Under the pieces are notes generated by a model. It saw only the letters and a program-made list of their open reading frames with translations, was not told the origin of the DNA and did not search any database. The translations under genes were made by a program, and so were the position numbers. Below are positions 37,609 to 46,113 of a stretch of 47,311 nucleotides of DNA, piece after piece. The stretch's first letter is position 1, and the number at the start of each line of letters is the position of its first letter. The DNA comes from Candidatus Melainabacteria bacterium. GTDB taxonomy: Bacteria; Cyanobacteriota; Vampirovibrionia; Obscuribacterales; Obscuribacteraceae. The stretch lies in NCBI GenBank assembly GCA_012965515.1, contig DTSE01000524.1, positions 1 through 47,311 of the forward strand, given 5' to 3'.

Positions 37609-38499
37609 TTGAAAGTCTCGATCATCATTCCCTGCTTCAATCACTGGCAGTATCTGCCGGAGGCTCTGGACAGCGCGCTTAACCAAACACATCCAGATTG
37701 CGAAATAGTGATAGTCGATGACGGTTCTACATTAAAACCGCCGGATGACTTGCTTAAGCGCTTCCAGCACGAGCGCATCACCTTTTTTAGAATTGAAAAT
37801 TCGGGACCATCAGAAGCTCGCAATAAAGCAATCGAAAAAGCAAGCGGTGAGTATATTCTGCCGCTGGATGCCGACGATAAAATCGCACCCACTTATATCG
37901 AGAAAGCACAAAAGATTTTTCAAGCTCAACCACAAGTAGGCATCGTATATTGCGATGCCGAGTACTTCGGAAATCGCAATCAGGAATGGGAATTGCCTCC
38001 ATATAATTTCCCCGATATCTTATTGGACAATTTCATTTTTACGACGGCCCTTTTCAAGAAAGCGGACTGGAAGCGAGTCGGCGGCTACAACGTAAATATG
38101 AAACACGGATGGGAAGATCATGATTTCTGGCTCTCACTCATAGAACTGAAGAAGACGGTGGTAAGAATCCCGGAAACGCTCTTTTACTACCGGCAAAGCG
38201 GCGATTCACGGACAAACAGATTCAATGCCGAACAAAAGAGGGAAATGTTTGAACAGTTAGCTAAGAATCACCGCAATCTGTACATTGAAAATCTCGACTT
38301 CATCATGCATCGATTCGCCGAATTCCGCCAACTTCTCGAGGAAGATACACCGGAAATGGAGATGAAGCGCGAAGTGCAAAACCTTCGAGACAGGATCAGA
38401 CAGATGGAATCGAGCGGCTTTTGGAAGTTGCGCAACAGATGGCAAAAAGTCAAACGCGCTTTAAAGGTTTCTGCCAAACACGCTCCGCCCGACCCATAG
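37609..38499 (+). CDS. Family 2 glycosyltransferase with C-terminal coiled coil
   Basis: GT-A glycosyltransferase of 296 residues starting at TTG 37609, three bases after the nucleotidyltransferase stop. Motifs: VSIIIPCFNHWQYLPEAL, EIVIVDDGST, NSGPSEARNKAIEKASG, the D-x-D site ILPLDADDKI, a WKRVGGYNVNMKHGWEDHDFW block where ED is the usual catalytic acid pair, and FYYRQSGDSRT. Residues about 245-285 (EMEMKREVQNLRDRIRQMES) predict a coiled coil followed by a basic tail, perhaps for membrane or partner contact. Pairing with the nucleotidyltransferase suggests that enzyme makes this transferase's donor. Confidence 0.9.
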   Translation: MKVSIIIPCFNHWQYLPEALDSALNQTHPDCEIVIVDDGSTLKPPDDLLKRFQHERITFFRIENSGPSEARNKAIEKASGEYILPLDADDKIAPTYIEKAQKIFQAQPQVGIVYCDAEYFGNRNQEWELPPYNFPDILLDNFIFTTALFKKADWKRVGGYNVNMKHGWEDHDFWLSLIELKKTVVRIPETLFYYRQSGDSRTNRFNAEQKREMFEQLAKNHRNLYIENLDFIMHRFAEFRQLLEEDTPEMEMKREVQNLRDRIRQMESSGFWKLRNRWQKVKRALKVSAKHAPPDP

Positions 38500-38555
38500 A
38501 TCAGTCCAAAGGCTAGTGTCAGGGTATGCAAGAAGCGTCAACCGCACCATCAGAA

Positions 38556-38570
38556 AGTGCAAACTGCACT
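38556..38570. terminator. Small perfect hairpin between convergent genes
   Basis: AGTGCA, a three-base loop, then TGCACT, lying between the stop of the GT2 gene (38499, plus) and the stop of the minus-strand gene at 38577. Position suits a shared terminator, but the stem is only six pairs and there is no T-run on either side, so this is a weak call. Confidence 0.25.
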
Positions 38571-38576
38571 ATCGCG

Positions 38577-39296
38577 CTATTCGTCGCCGAAATCGAAACC
38601 GGCAAAACAAAGCGTAGATAGACGACCAAAACCGCCGAGCGCATATCGACGCATTTCTAGAAGTCTGATGGGCACATCCACGTTTTGAACAAAAACATTC
38701 AAAGCTAGTTCTTCTTGATCTGAATTTGCGATAGGTGGAAATCTGAATTCGACCGGACCATCGTCGCTGATTGCAGATACAGGAGCAGAAGCTTCAACAA
38801 GAAGTTGCTTCGAAGCGCCCGTTATACGCAGGACTATTTCGCCCTTCTGTAGCGGAAATTCTACGACCGGTGCAAGAAAAACCCCTGTCAAATTCTTCGC
38901 CGGGAGGTTTACTTTATAACTGAGATAGGCAACACGCAACATGCTCAGACTCGGCTGCAAACGGTAGCCTTTGAAGTCGCCGGCAAAAAGCGCGGTATCA
39001 TCTTTCAGCCTCTGGAAGCCTTTGCTGAGAAGGCTCCAAGCATCAAATGTGTTTCGAAAACGATCGGATAGGAAAATGGCACGACGCTGTCTGAATAAAT
39101 CCAGTTCTTGGGCAATAAATTTGCTCTTCTCTCGAACTTCATGCAGCTCCGATTCTAGCTCGCGGACTTGCTGGATAAGCGCATCTCTATCATCGCTGCG
39201 CACGCGCCCGGCAGGGTCGCCCAGTGCACTTGCACGGAGTCTGCCGTCCTCGAGATTTGGCACTATATTCGATGGCACCTGGCTGATGGAATTCAT
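38577..39296 (-). CDS. Coiled-coil protein with a beta-sandwich-like domain shared with the upstream glycosyltransferase
   Basis: A 239-residue protein of unknown function. Residues about 36-75 are a charged heptad-like helix (RDALIQQVRELESELHEVRE). Residues about 115-220 look all-beta and resemble the C-terminal domain of the glycosyltransferase encoded just upstream: EIVLRI, LLVEASAPVS and VEFRFPPIANS here against NLLLEVR, ALREASSSVR and LEITFDPIVNS there. A frame from 39383 overlaps that gene heavily; ATG 39296 forms an ATGA overlap with its stop, so I choose it. It may hold or present the growing glycan, working with the transferase. No catalytic motif, signal peptide or membrane segment. 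Confidence 0.7.
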   Translation of the reverse strand: MNSISQVPSNIVPNLEDGRLRASALGDPAGRVRSDDRDALIQQVRELESELHEVREKSKFIAQELDLFRQRRAIFLSDRFRNTFDAWSLLSKGFQRLKDDTALFAGDFKGYRLQPSLSMLRVAYLSYKVNLPAKNLTGVFLAPVVEFPLQKGEIVLRITGASKQLLVEASAPVSAISDDGPVEFRFPPIANSDQEELALNVFVQNVDVPIRLLEMRRYALGGFGRLSTLCFAGFDFGDE

Positions 39297-40708
39297 CGCT
39301 TCTTGCCTCCCGCTGATACCAGCTCGCTCGATGCATAGAGCATTTGCATGTCTCCGCTTGGCGGCAGCCAACCGGACTTCCACTCTGCGTTCAATTGCGG
39401 TTCGCCAGGCAGTGAAATTAACCGGAAAACGAATTCTCTGCGCCTGGAATTGACAATCGGATCGAATGTAATCTCAAGATCACCATTCTCAGCGGTTCTT
39501 CGCACTGAGCTGGACGCTTCACGCAGAGCGTAACCATCGGGAGTTCGTACTTCCAAAAGCAAATTGCCGACCTTCTGCCCGTCTGGAGATTCGCTCGGGA
39601 TGCGAATTCCATACAAACCCAAGAAGTCCGCCCTGACTCTTACATCTCTAGTTTCGACTACTGTCTCGGCAACTCCACTGGATGTCGCAGGTAAGACAGA
39701 TGCGATATCAGCCAGCCATTCGTCTTCAACCAATTCCTGGCGATAGTTATCGTAGATATGCTTGTACGCGGTTTCTTTAATGGTATCGGTCAACGCGGGA
39801 TTATCGATCAAACGAGCAACCCCTTCAAACCAACCTTCAGGTGTGTTCTCCACTAGAATTCCCGTGCGCCCATCTTCGATACATGAAGAATACACATCAA
39901 CATTCGAGTAAACACCGGCAACTCGGCAGGCACCATAGTCTCTAAACTTGGTGTTGTTTTTCGAGCGGTGGAAAATTGTGTCAGGCAGCGGAGCCAACCC
40001 AATATCGAAACCTTTTGCATAGAAGTCCGTCAAGAAGCGGTCATAGTCGGGATACAGCGGAATGAGATTGACACCGCGCCGGCCAGCCAACTCTCTCGGC
40101 TTGCAGCCGCAAATTGTGAGAGTGACTCGATCCTGATACTCGTCCAGAACTCGAATGATTCCGTCCAAAAATTCGTGATATTGATCGTCCACAATTCGGC
40201 TCGTTGCATAAACAATGCTCGTGCTTTTGCTCTTTGGTGGACGTTTCGCAGACACCAGTGAGAAGTCGAATCCAGACTTCAGCATTTTGATATTTCTTGT
40301 GAATGCACCTACTCGTTGCGCCAAAACGGGGCTGTACACTCGAACAAGACTGGAGAAAGACAAGTACTTTTCCAGCTGAGCCAGACGCGGCGGCAGCCTG
40401 TGATAGCGCGCCAGCTCAGGGTCCGTATCATATGGAATGTCCCAAAAATTGTCGTCCAAATCAAAGATGATGGGCTTTCCTGCGCAAATTGCCACATTAA
40501 GCAAATGCCCATAGGCAGGCTCGGTGTTGCGGCAGAAGATCACTACGTCGCACCATTCCACATCCGCAACATCAGCTTTCGTCTCCAATTTCCAGAGGAA
40601 ATCAACTTTGCCTCTTTCGGCGAGCTTGTTGAGCGGCTTCAGGACATTAATCTGGCATGAAGCGATTAACGACGGGACGATGGCTAAAACTTTTGGTGCG
40701 TTTGGCAT
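39293..40708 (-). CDS. GT-B glycosyltransferase with C-terminal beta-sandwich-like domain
   Basis: A 471-residue protein. Residues about 1-340 are a GT4-like transferase: VLAIVPSLIASCQINVLKPL, the block IIFDLDDNFWDIP common in this subgroup, VRVYSPVLAQRV, IVYATSRIVDD, FDIGLAPLPDTIFHRSKNNTK and FRDYGACRVAGVYSNV, then SSCIEDGRTGILVEN where the donor is bound. Residues about 355-460 are a separate domain rich in beta-strand patterns, ending the protein beyond a normal GT4 length. It may bind glycan. The start lies six bases after the ABC ATPase stop, and its stop overlaps the next gene by four bases. Confidence 0.82.
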   Translation of the reverse strand: MPNAPKVLAIVPSLIASCQINVLKPLNKLAERGKVDFLWKLETKADVADVEWCDVVIFCRNTEPAYGHLLNVAICAGKPIIFDLDDNFWDIPYDTDPELARYHRLPPRLAQLEKYLSFSSLVRVYSPVLAQRVGAFTRNIKMLKSGFDFSLVSAKRPPKSKSTSIVYATSRIVDDQYHEFLDGIIRVLDEYQDRVTLTICGCKPRELAGRRGVNLIPLYPDYDRFLTDFYAKGFDIGLAPLPDTIFHRSKNNTKFRDYGACRVAGVYSNVDVYSSCIEDGRTGILVENTPEGWFEGVARLIDNPALTDTIKETAYKHIYDNYRQELVEDEWLADIASVLPATSSGVAETVVETRDVRVRADFLGLYGIRIPSESPDGQKVGNLLLEVRTPDGYALREASSSVRRTAENGDLEITFDPIVNSRRREFVFRLISLPGEPQLNAEWKSGWLPPSGDMQMLYASSELVSAGGKKR

Positions 40709-40714
40709 ACTGCA

Positions 40715-41554
40715 CTACTTTGCTAGCACTGAGTGCGGTGCATTGGCAGCAGCCGCAACCGCTTGAGGAGAAGGAGCAATTACAGCAGGAGCTGGAACAG
40801 CTGGCACATTAGCAACATTGGCACGATAGTAGTCCACCATCTCAGCCGGGTCACCTTCCGCAACCACGACACCTCTGTTTAGAACGATTACTCGATTGCA
40901 GAACTGAACGATGTGCTCCATGCTATGAGAAACGATGACTACAATTGATGATTTGGAAATCAATTGCGCCATTCTCTTTCTGGCTTTCTCAACGAATTGT
41001 GCATCACCGGTAGAGAAAACCTCGTCAACCAGCAGAATCTCTGGCTCCATGATGGTGCCAATCGAAAAGGCTAAGCGTCCCATCATGCCGCTGGAATAGT
41101 ACTTGATGGGCATATCGATCTTTTCTTCAAGCCCGGAAAATTCGATGATCGCGTCTTCCATTGAACGCATTTGCTTGAAGGAACGTCCAAGCAGAGCACC
41201 ATTTAAGTAGATGTTTTCTCTGCCGCTTAACTCGTGATCGAAGCCGGTACCCAATTCAATAAGGGGTGTTACCTTGCCTTTGACGTGCACTGAGCCTTTC
41301 TGCGGCGGGTAGATCCCGACGATCATCTTGAGCATGGTGGACTTGCCGGCACCATTCAATCCGATAATGCCAAGCCGATCTCCACCTTTAATGGAAAGGT
41401 TCAGGTTTTTCAGGGCATCGAATTCAATCACTTCTTCAGCCGTTACTTTCTTTGGAGAAAGCAGGCGAATAACCTTTTCCTTGAGTGCAGGAGTTCGATT
41501 TCGATAGATGCGAAACCTGAGCGTTGCGTTTTTGATTTCAATTAATGCGTCCAC
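40715..41554 (-). CDS. wzt: ABC transporter ATP-binding protein for polysaccharide export (Wzt/TagH-like)
   Basis: ATPase that drives export of the lipid-linked polysaccharide with the permease encoded just upstream. Walker A is IGLNGAGKST, the signature region is YYSSGMMGRLAFSIG, Walker B is ILLVDEVFSTGD and the switch histidine is in VIVSHSMEHI. The polysaccharide-exporter features PLIELGTGFDHELSGRENIYLNG are clear. After the ATPase domain (to about 245) there is only an Ala/Pro-rich tail of about 34 residues; the carbohydrate-binding C-terminal domain that some Wzt proteins carry is missing. Six bases after the permease stop. Confidence 0.93.
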   Translation of the reverse strand: MDALIEIKNATLRFRIYRNRTPALKEKVIRLLSPKKVTAEEVIEFDALKNLNLSIKGGDRLGIIGLNGAGKSTMLKMIVGIYPPQKGSVHVKGKVTPLIELGTGFDHELSGRENIYLNGALLGRSFKQMRSMEDAIIEFSGLEEKIDMPIKYYSSGMMGRLAFSIGTIMEPEILLVDEVFSTGDAQFVEKARKRMAQLISKSSIVVIVSHSMEHIVQFCNRVIVLNRGVVVAEGDPAEMVDYYRANVANVPAVPAPAVIAPSPQAVAAAANAPHSVLAK

Positions 41555-41560
41555 AAAACC

Positions 41561-42496
41561 TCACAAACGGAAAATGATGTCACGCTCAGTCTTTTTGAGA
41601 AGTGCAAATGCAAACAGGAAGGCCAGCACAGTGACCAAGACAGGTGCCACCCATACATCGAGCGAGGGCACTTTGCCATCGCAGAGCGTCAGTCGGAACA
41701 ATTCGACAAAGCGCGCGAAAGGATGATATGCGTAGAACCATCTGTACTCTTCCGGAACAAGGCTCGCCGGATAAACAATCGGTACGGTGTAGAAAATCGC
41801 ACCCAACCCGACTCGCAAAATATGAGCAAAATCTCGGAAATAGACGGTGGCTATCGAACAAAAGAGGGCGCAAAAATAGGTGAAGGCGAAGAGAAGGGCA
41901 ATAACAGGAACGACCAGAAGGCAAGTCGGTTTGAATTGATATCCGGTTATTGCGGCCAAAAGCAGCAATGCAACTATGCTAAATCCAAAATTAGCGGCCT
42001 CGGTGGCCACCGTGACCATCGGAAAAAACAATTTCGGAATGTACACCTTTTTGAGAAAGCTCTCAGCTGAGGTGATTGCTCCACTTCCTGCAATAACCGA
42101 CTCGCAAAAGAACGTCCAGGGCAGAAGACCGGTGAATACATAGACGCCGAAATTCTTGGGATCTTGCTTGAACAGTACGGAAAAAACAGCAGTCATCACG
42201 CACATGGTCAGGATTGGATTCAGCAAGCTCCAGGCAAATCCAAGAACAGAACGGCGATAGCGACGGCGCAGATTGTTGACCACAAAGCTTGCCAGGGCAA
42301 ACTTTATGTTGGTCATTTCTCTAAGAGAACGAACCAAAAAATGACCGAATGACTCAGAAGCATCAGCCTGAGGCTGTTGATCCAGTCGACCGGCAAACTC
42401 GGCAATGTTGCTTCCGGTCGCGTCCAATATGGTTCGCTCTTTTTCAGAAGGAGCCACGGGCGTCGACATCGTGGGACTATTGCTTCCTTTGCTCAT
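41561..42496 (-). CDS. wzm: ABC transporter permease for polysaccharide export (Wzm/TagG-like)
   Basis: ABC-2 type permease of 311 residues. A cytoplasmic N-terminal stretch of about 65 residues precedes the amphipathic NNLRRRYRRSVLGFAWSLLNP block typical of Wzm/TagG, then about six membrane segments (MCVMTAVFSVLF, VYVFTGLLPWTFF, FGFSIVALLLLAAI, VIALLFAFTYFCALF, GAIFYTVPIVYPASLVP, VLVTVLAFLFAFALL). The block EYRWFYAYHPFARFVELFR is also characteristic. It is the first gene of the operon permease, ATPase, glycosyltransferase, coiled-coil protein and is the main sign that the glycan is exported by the ABC-dependent route. Confidence 0.93.
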   Translation of the reverse strand: MSKGSNSPTMSTPVAPSEKERTILDATGSNIAEFAGRLDQQPQADASESFGHFLVRSLREMTNIKFALASFVVNNLRRRYRRSVLGFAWSLLNPILTMCVMTAVFSVLFKQDPKNFGVYVFTGLLPWTFFCESVIAGSGAITSAESFLKKVYIPKLFFPMVTVATEAANFGFSIVALLLLAAITGYQFKPTCLLVVPVIALLFAFTYFCALFCSIATVYFRDFAHILRVGLGAIFYTVPIVYPASLVPEEYRWFYAYHPFARFVELFRLTLCDGKVPSLDVWVAPVLVTVLAFLFAFALLKKTERDIIFRL

Positions 42497-43022
42497 TCAA
42501 AATGCTTCCGTGACACTAAATTCGGGAGAAGTTGAGCAACTAGCTGCGACAAGGGCCACTTATTTCCAGAAAAGCTCTGCTTCTTTTTCCGACTGACAAT
42601 TATAGTCAATAGAAAGGTTCCACAGCCCCAGATGCGGGTTATCCTATGCTCAGATAGCACTAAAGCTTAATTCATGTTGCCAAAACCCGTGCCTGACCAG
42701 GTTTCATTCCGATGAATGTGTAGCTGCAGCCAGTAATAGTTTCTAATCAGACACCATGGGTTGCCAAGGGTTCGATAAAAGGCAAGATTTGGACGCGAAC
42801 GAGCACAATCCTGAAAGGATTGAGTTTACGACGATTTCCCACGCTGAAACGCCAAACCCGGCACTTGGGGCGAGAGAACCACACAGCGACCAGCCCGCTT
42901 GACATCCATTTCTAATATCAATTGCCCTGTTTGGTTCTTAGCTCAAAGATTGGGGAATTACACCAGTAGAAAACTCCCTGTCGTGTGACCGATAAACGTT
43001 CCCTAAAAGAAGAGAAACGCGA
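42497..43022. other. Intergenic region separating the glycan locus from the DUF4388 gene
   Basis: 526 bases between two divergent starts. It should carry the promoter of the exporter operon and that of the DUF4388 gene. AGAAGAGAAA at 43008-43017 is a ribosome site for the latter. A TTGACA stands at 42899-42904, but there is no good -10 at 16-18 bases. No protein or tRNA gene found. Confidence 0.4.
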
Positions 43023-44816
43023 ATGTTTGGTTCGAAAAAGCCACAACCTCCGCCCAGCCGGGGCAGAATCAATCTGCCGAATATCAAAAACATACCGACG
43101 CTGGACATTTACCAGACGATGTATGAGCAAGCACGGGACAATCAGCCGCGCGACGTGGAACAGTTGTTTGTCGCGCCCAACACGAGCTTGACCTACAGCT
43201 TGAGCGTCAAGTTCGAAAGTGGAAGGAATAACCCGCTGTGGACTTTGCTCGAAGATGACGGCACGGAAGCGCAGATGCTTTGGCAGCAGGAGTCCGGTGA
43301 TTTCGACTTAGTTAACGACATGGTCTGCATGTCGGTGCAAAGCACCCGCGCGATGGATCGATCAAAAACCGGCATGCAGGCAGTAGATCCCAATGCAGCA
43401 CTGACGCAAGCACCATCTTTCCAGGCCCATCAGTCAGGCAGCTTCGACTCACCACCTGCAGTCAATCCTGCCGATTTGGCGGGCTACAACCCCGAGGGCT
43501 CGGCGGGCAGCTCCGGCGGTTTTCACCCGACTCAATCTTCCGGAAATTTATCAGCGTTTCAACAGCCTCAGACTGGCGGAGTTGATTATCTCGGCGACAA
43601 AAGGCCATCCCAATCACAGCACGGTCCACGTTTTGTCGATCCCGGTCCGCAGATGGAGACCAAGGCATTTGAAGGCTCGATCGAAAGTACACAGATTTCC
43701 ACACTAATCACAACCTTGAACAATGACGGTGTGACAGGACGGCTGGAGATTCTGGGTGACGAGAGTGTCGGCGAGATTTATTTCTTGAATGGCATAGCCA
43801 TGTACGCGCACGTTGCCGGTATTCTGGGCGACAACGCTGTGCGCGAGCTAATCACCTGGCGCAAAGGAACGTTCGCGTTTTTCCACGATGAAAAGACTGA
43901 AGTGCGAAATGTTCTCAAACCGATGATGGAAACAGTCATGGAGGGTATTGCCCTTCTCGACAAGAAGAAACACCTGGAGCGCATGGGATTGACCACCGAT
44001 GCGTATCTCGTCAAAAAGTCACGGAACATGAGCGATACAGAAGTGCGCTTGATGCTGACCAAAGGCGAACCTCTCAATGTCGACCGCCAGATCGAAGTTT
44101 ATCGAACCATCGGTCACAAATATTCGCTCAATGACCTACTTCGCGACCGACCGATGGAGTCAGCCGACTGGATTCCCCTGATTTTCAATTTCCTCACCTG
44201 CGAATTAATTGAAATCAAGCCGCCGGACGCAGTCAAAGTGGGGGCGCTCGACTTTCTGGGCGACGGAAAGAAAGAAGTGGACGCATTGTTGGAATCAATG
44301 CTTCGCCAGGAAACCGGCGTATTGAGCTACTCCGCATTCTTGCTTTATCTGCAGCATGAGTTCTACCGATTTGAAGCTTACGGCTGGCCAATGTCGATTA
44401 TTCTTTTCGAGATGAATCGAAAGAAAGAGTACGATACCAACCAAAAACGCGGCGATTTGCAAACGATGTTTGACGTATTGCCACCATCGGCAGTGCAGAA
44501 TGCGGCAAAGCGCATTGAAATGGTCAAGCGGCCGCTCGACATTCTCGGGCATTACGAGATGCTGGAATATGCACTGCTGCTGCCCAATACGCGAACCGCA
44601 TCAGCCGCCTATGTAGCCAATCGAATTCTTCAAACACTGACGGTCACTCCGCTTATTAAGAACCTGGACAAGAAGAGCCTCAAGCTGGCATTCGGGGTAG
44701 CCAATCTGCCCGCAGACGGTGAAACAGTTCAACAACTATTGGCCGCTGCCAGAAAGGCTAAAGACAGAGCTGTAGAAGCTAACTTCCCTCTGATTATCTC
44801 TAAGAGCTACAAGTAA
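43023..44816 (+). CDS. DUF4388-domain protein with degenerate GGDEF-like C-terminus
   Basis: A 597-residue cytoplasmic protein, probably regulatory. Residues 1-110 are a conserved-looking N-terminal region and about 115-210 a low-complexity Ser/Gly/Gln/Pro linker. Residues about 214-320 form the DUF4388 domain: KAFEGSIESTQISTLITTL, TGRLEI, EIYFLNGIAMYAHV, then RELITWRKGTFAFF. The last 160 residues read like a nucleotide-cyclase fold (YRFEAYGWPMSIILFEMN, then HYEMLEYALLLPNT at 510-523 where active enzymes have RYGGDEF and a following LLP). The active-site GGDEF is EMLEY, so catalysis is unlikely. ATG 43023 has AGAAGAG upstream. The final codons are copied at 47168. Confidence 0.78.
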   Translation: MFGSKKPQPPPSRGRINLPNIKNIPTLDIYQTMYEQARDNQPRDVEQLFVAPNTSLTYSLSVKFESGRNNPLWTLLEDDGTEAQMLWQQESGDFDLVNDMVCMSVQSTRAMDRSKTGMQAVDPNAALTQAPSFQAHQSGSFDSPPAVNPADLAGYNPEGSAGSSGGFHPTQSSGNLSAFQQPQTGGVDYLGDKRPSQSQHGPRFVDPGPQMETKAFEGSIESTQISTLITTLNNDGVTGRLEILGDESVGEIYFLNGIAMYAHVAGILGDNAVRELITWRKGTFAFFHDEKTEVRNVLKPMMETVMEGIALLDKKKHLERMGLTTDAYLVKKSRNMSDTEVRLMLTKGEPLNVDRQIEVYRTIGHKYSLNDLLRDRPMESADWIPLIFNFLTCELIEIKPPDAVKVGALDFLGDGKKEVDALLESMLRQETGVLSYSAFLLYLQHEFYRFEAYGWPMSIILFEMNRKKEYDTNQKRGDLQTMFDVLPPSAVQNAAKRIEMVKRPLDILGHYEMLEYALLLPNTRTASAAYVANRILQTLTVTPLIKNLDKKSLKLAFGVANLPADGETVQQLLAAARKAKDRAVEANFPLIISKSYK

Positions 44817-44896
44817 GTCCTATTTCTAAGGCAACGCCATGTCGGAAGAACACTTCATTCCATTCAATTTTTCGGAAGGACAGGATATTCATCCGG
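44753..44896 (+). repeat. 144-base direct repeat, copy A
   Basis: Covers the last 21 codons of the DUF4388 gene, the 22-base gap and the first 19 codons of the next gene. It is repeated at 47168-47311 with one difference (C at 44819, T at 47234, in the gap). The spacing between copies is 2415 bases. Confidence 0.97.
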
Positions 44897-46092
44897 AAGC
44901 TGAAAAACCGCTGCCTATCAAAATCGGTGATTTGCTTGTTCAATCGACCATGATCGATCAGGAAACTCTCGAGAGTTGCATGGCGCTTGCTGTGAAAATG
45001 CACGTTCCTCTCGGCAGAATACTTTCGATGGAAGGTCACCTGGCCGAAGAGCTGCTCGGCAGGGCACTCGAGGTGCAGGAACTCATCATAAAAGATGTTC
45101 TTTCAGTCACCAATGGTGTGACAGTTCTAAAACTCGTCAAACAGCAGGCATTGAGCATTGAAGAAGCTATGGCTCGCGTCAACGCTCTGCCTACTGCAGC
45201 AGGAGTAAAAGCCAGTCGCCTGGGCGACCTCCTGCGTGAATCGGCCGCAGCTCAGCAAAAGCAAATCGAGAAGGCGATCATTGATGGCATCAATGCAGCG
45301 CTTCCACTTGGACAGGTGCTGCTCAATAGAGGCATCATCACCATGGATTTGCTGAATTCCGCACTGCTCGGACTACGCATTATTCGCGACGGACTCGCCA
45401 CACGAAGCCAGGTATTGCAAGCCCTGCGCGCGGCCCGCTTGCGCAAACTACCCCTGCTGCAGCCACTTCTGGAGTTGGGAGCCCTCGAAGAAGATCCCTA
45501 TCCATACAGTGATATCGGATACCTGATGTATATTTCCGGATTGATAAACGAGCGAGAACTGATCTCGGCGCGCGAAATAGAAGTGACCGAGGACAAAACA
45601 GTCGATCAAGCCCTCATTACTTGCGGCTTTTGCTCTGAAAAAAGTGTGACTGCTTTGAATGAGCTGCTCAATATGTTGATGGAAGGCGCTTTGCAAGAAG
45701 ACCAAGCCATTCAGTTGACGAAAAAACTAGAAACTGTTGATTGGGATATCTCGCAAGTCTTACAAGCATTGGAAGAGCAGGAAGAGTATTACGAAGAAGA
45801 GCTGGAGGTGACCGAGTTACTGAAAGTGACCGGCTGCATCCATCCGGAAGACTTGGAAATTGCCACGCAGAAAGCATTGAAGAAACGCCAGCCGCTTGCC
45901 GCATCTCTACTGGAATCGGGCTTTATTACGCAAATGACATTGGACGGTGCAAACACGCTTAAGTCACTAGTGGAGCAGAAAATACTTGACCTTGAACAAG
46001 CGCGAACGCTGCTTGCATACATTCACGAAAATGATGTAGATATAGCCTCAGCAATCAAAGACTTTGATTGGCTCCCTGCATCTATGTCTTAG
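44839..46092 (+). CDS. Protein of MshEN-like helical repeats
   Basis: A 417-residue, mostly helical protein of at least four degenerate repeats with the pattern: Gly-Asp/Tyr-Leu-Leu, then Ile-x-x-Glu-x-Leu, a helix, Pro-Leu, Leu-Leu-x-x-Gly-x-Ile. Examples: KIGDLLVQSTMIDQETLESC, RLGDLLRESAAAQQKQIEKA, DIGYLMYISGLINERELISA, and VTELLKVTGCIHPEDLEIA with PLAASLLESGFITQMTL. This is the N-terminal domain of type II secretion/type IV pilus ATPases (MshEN), here without any ATPase domain. In ATPases such modules can bind cyclic-di-GMP; binding here is not shown. It is 22 bases after the DUF4388 gene, so the two probably act together. Confidence 0.75.
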   Translation: MSEEHFIPFNFSEGQDIHPEAEKPLPIKIGDLLVQSTMIDQETLESCMALAVKMHVPLGRILSMEGHLAEELLGRALEVQELIIKDVLSVTNGVTVLKLVKQQALSIEEAMARVNALPTAAGVKASRLGDLLRESAAAQQKQIEKAIIDGINAALPLGQVLLNRGIITMDLLNSALLGLRIIRDGLATRSQVLQALRAARLRKLPLLQPLLELGALEEDPYPYSDIGYLMYISGLINERELISAREIEVTEDKTVDQALITCGFCSEKSVTALNELLNMLMEGALQEDQAIQLTKKLETVDWDISQVLQALEEQEEYYEEELEVTELLKVTGCIHPEDLEIATQKALKKRQPLAASLLESGFITQMTLDGANTLKSLVEQKILDLEQARTLLAYIHENDVDIASAIKDFDWLPASMS

Positions 46093-46113
46093 GGATCGCA
46101 TTTCTGATGGTTT

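Noticed and set aside
42760-42800. A GGTTCGAT stretch resembling a tRNA T-arm, flanked by TTGCC and GGCAA.
   Set aside because: No acceptor, anticodon or D-arm can be formed around it.
44560-44600. An active diguanylate cyclase in the DUF4388 protein.
   Set aside because: The GGDEF site reads EMLEY, so metal and substrate residues are missing.
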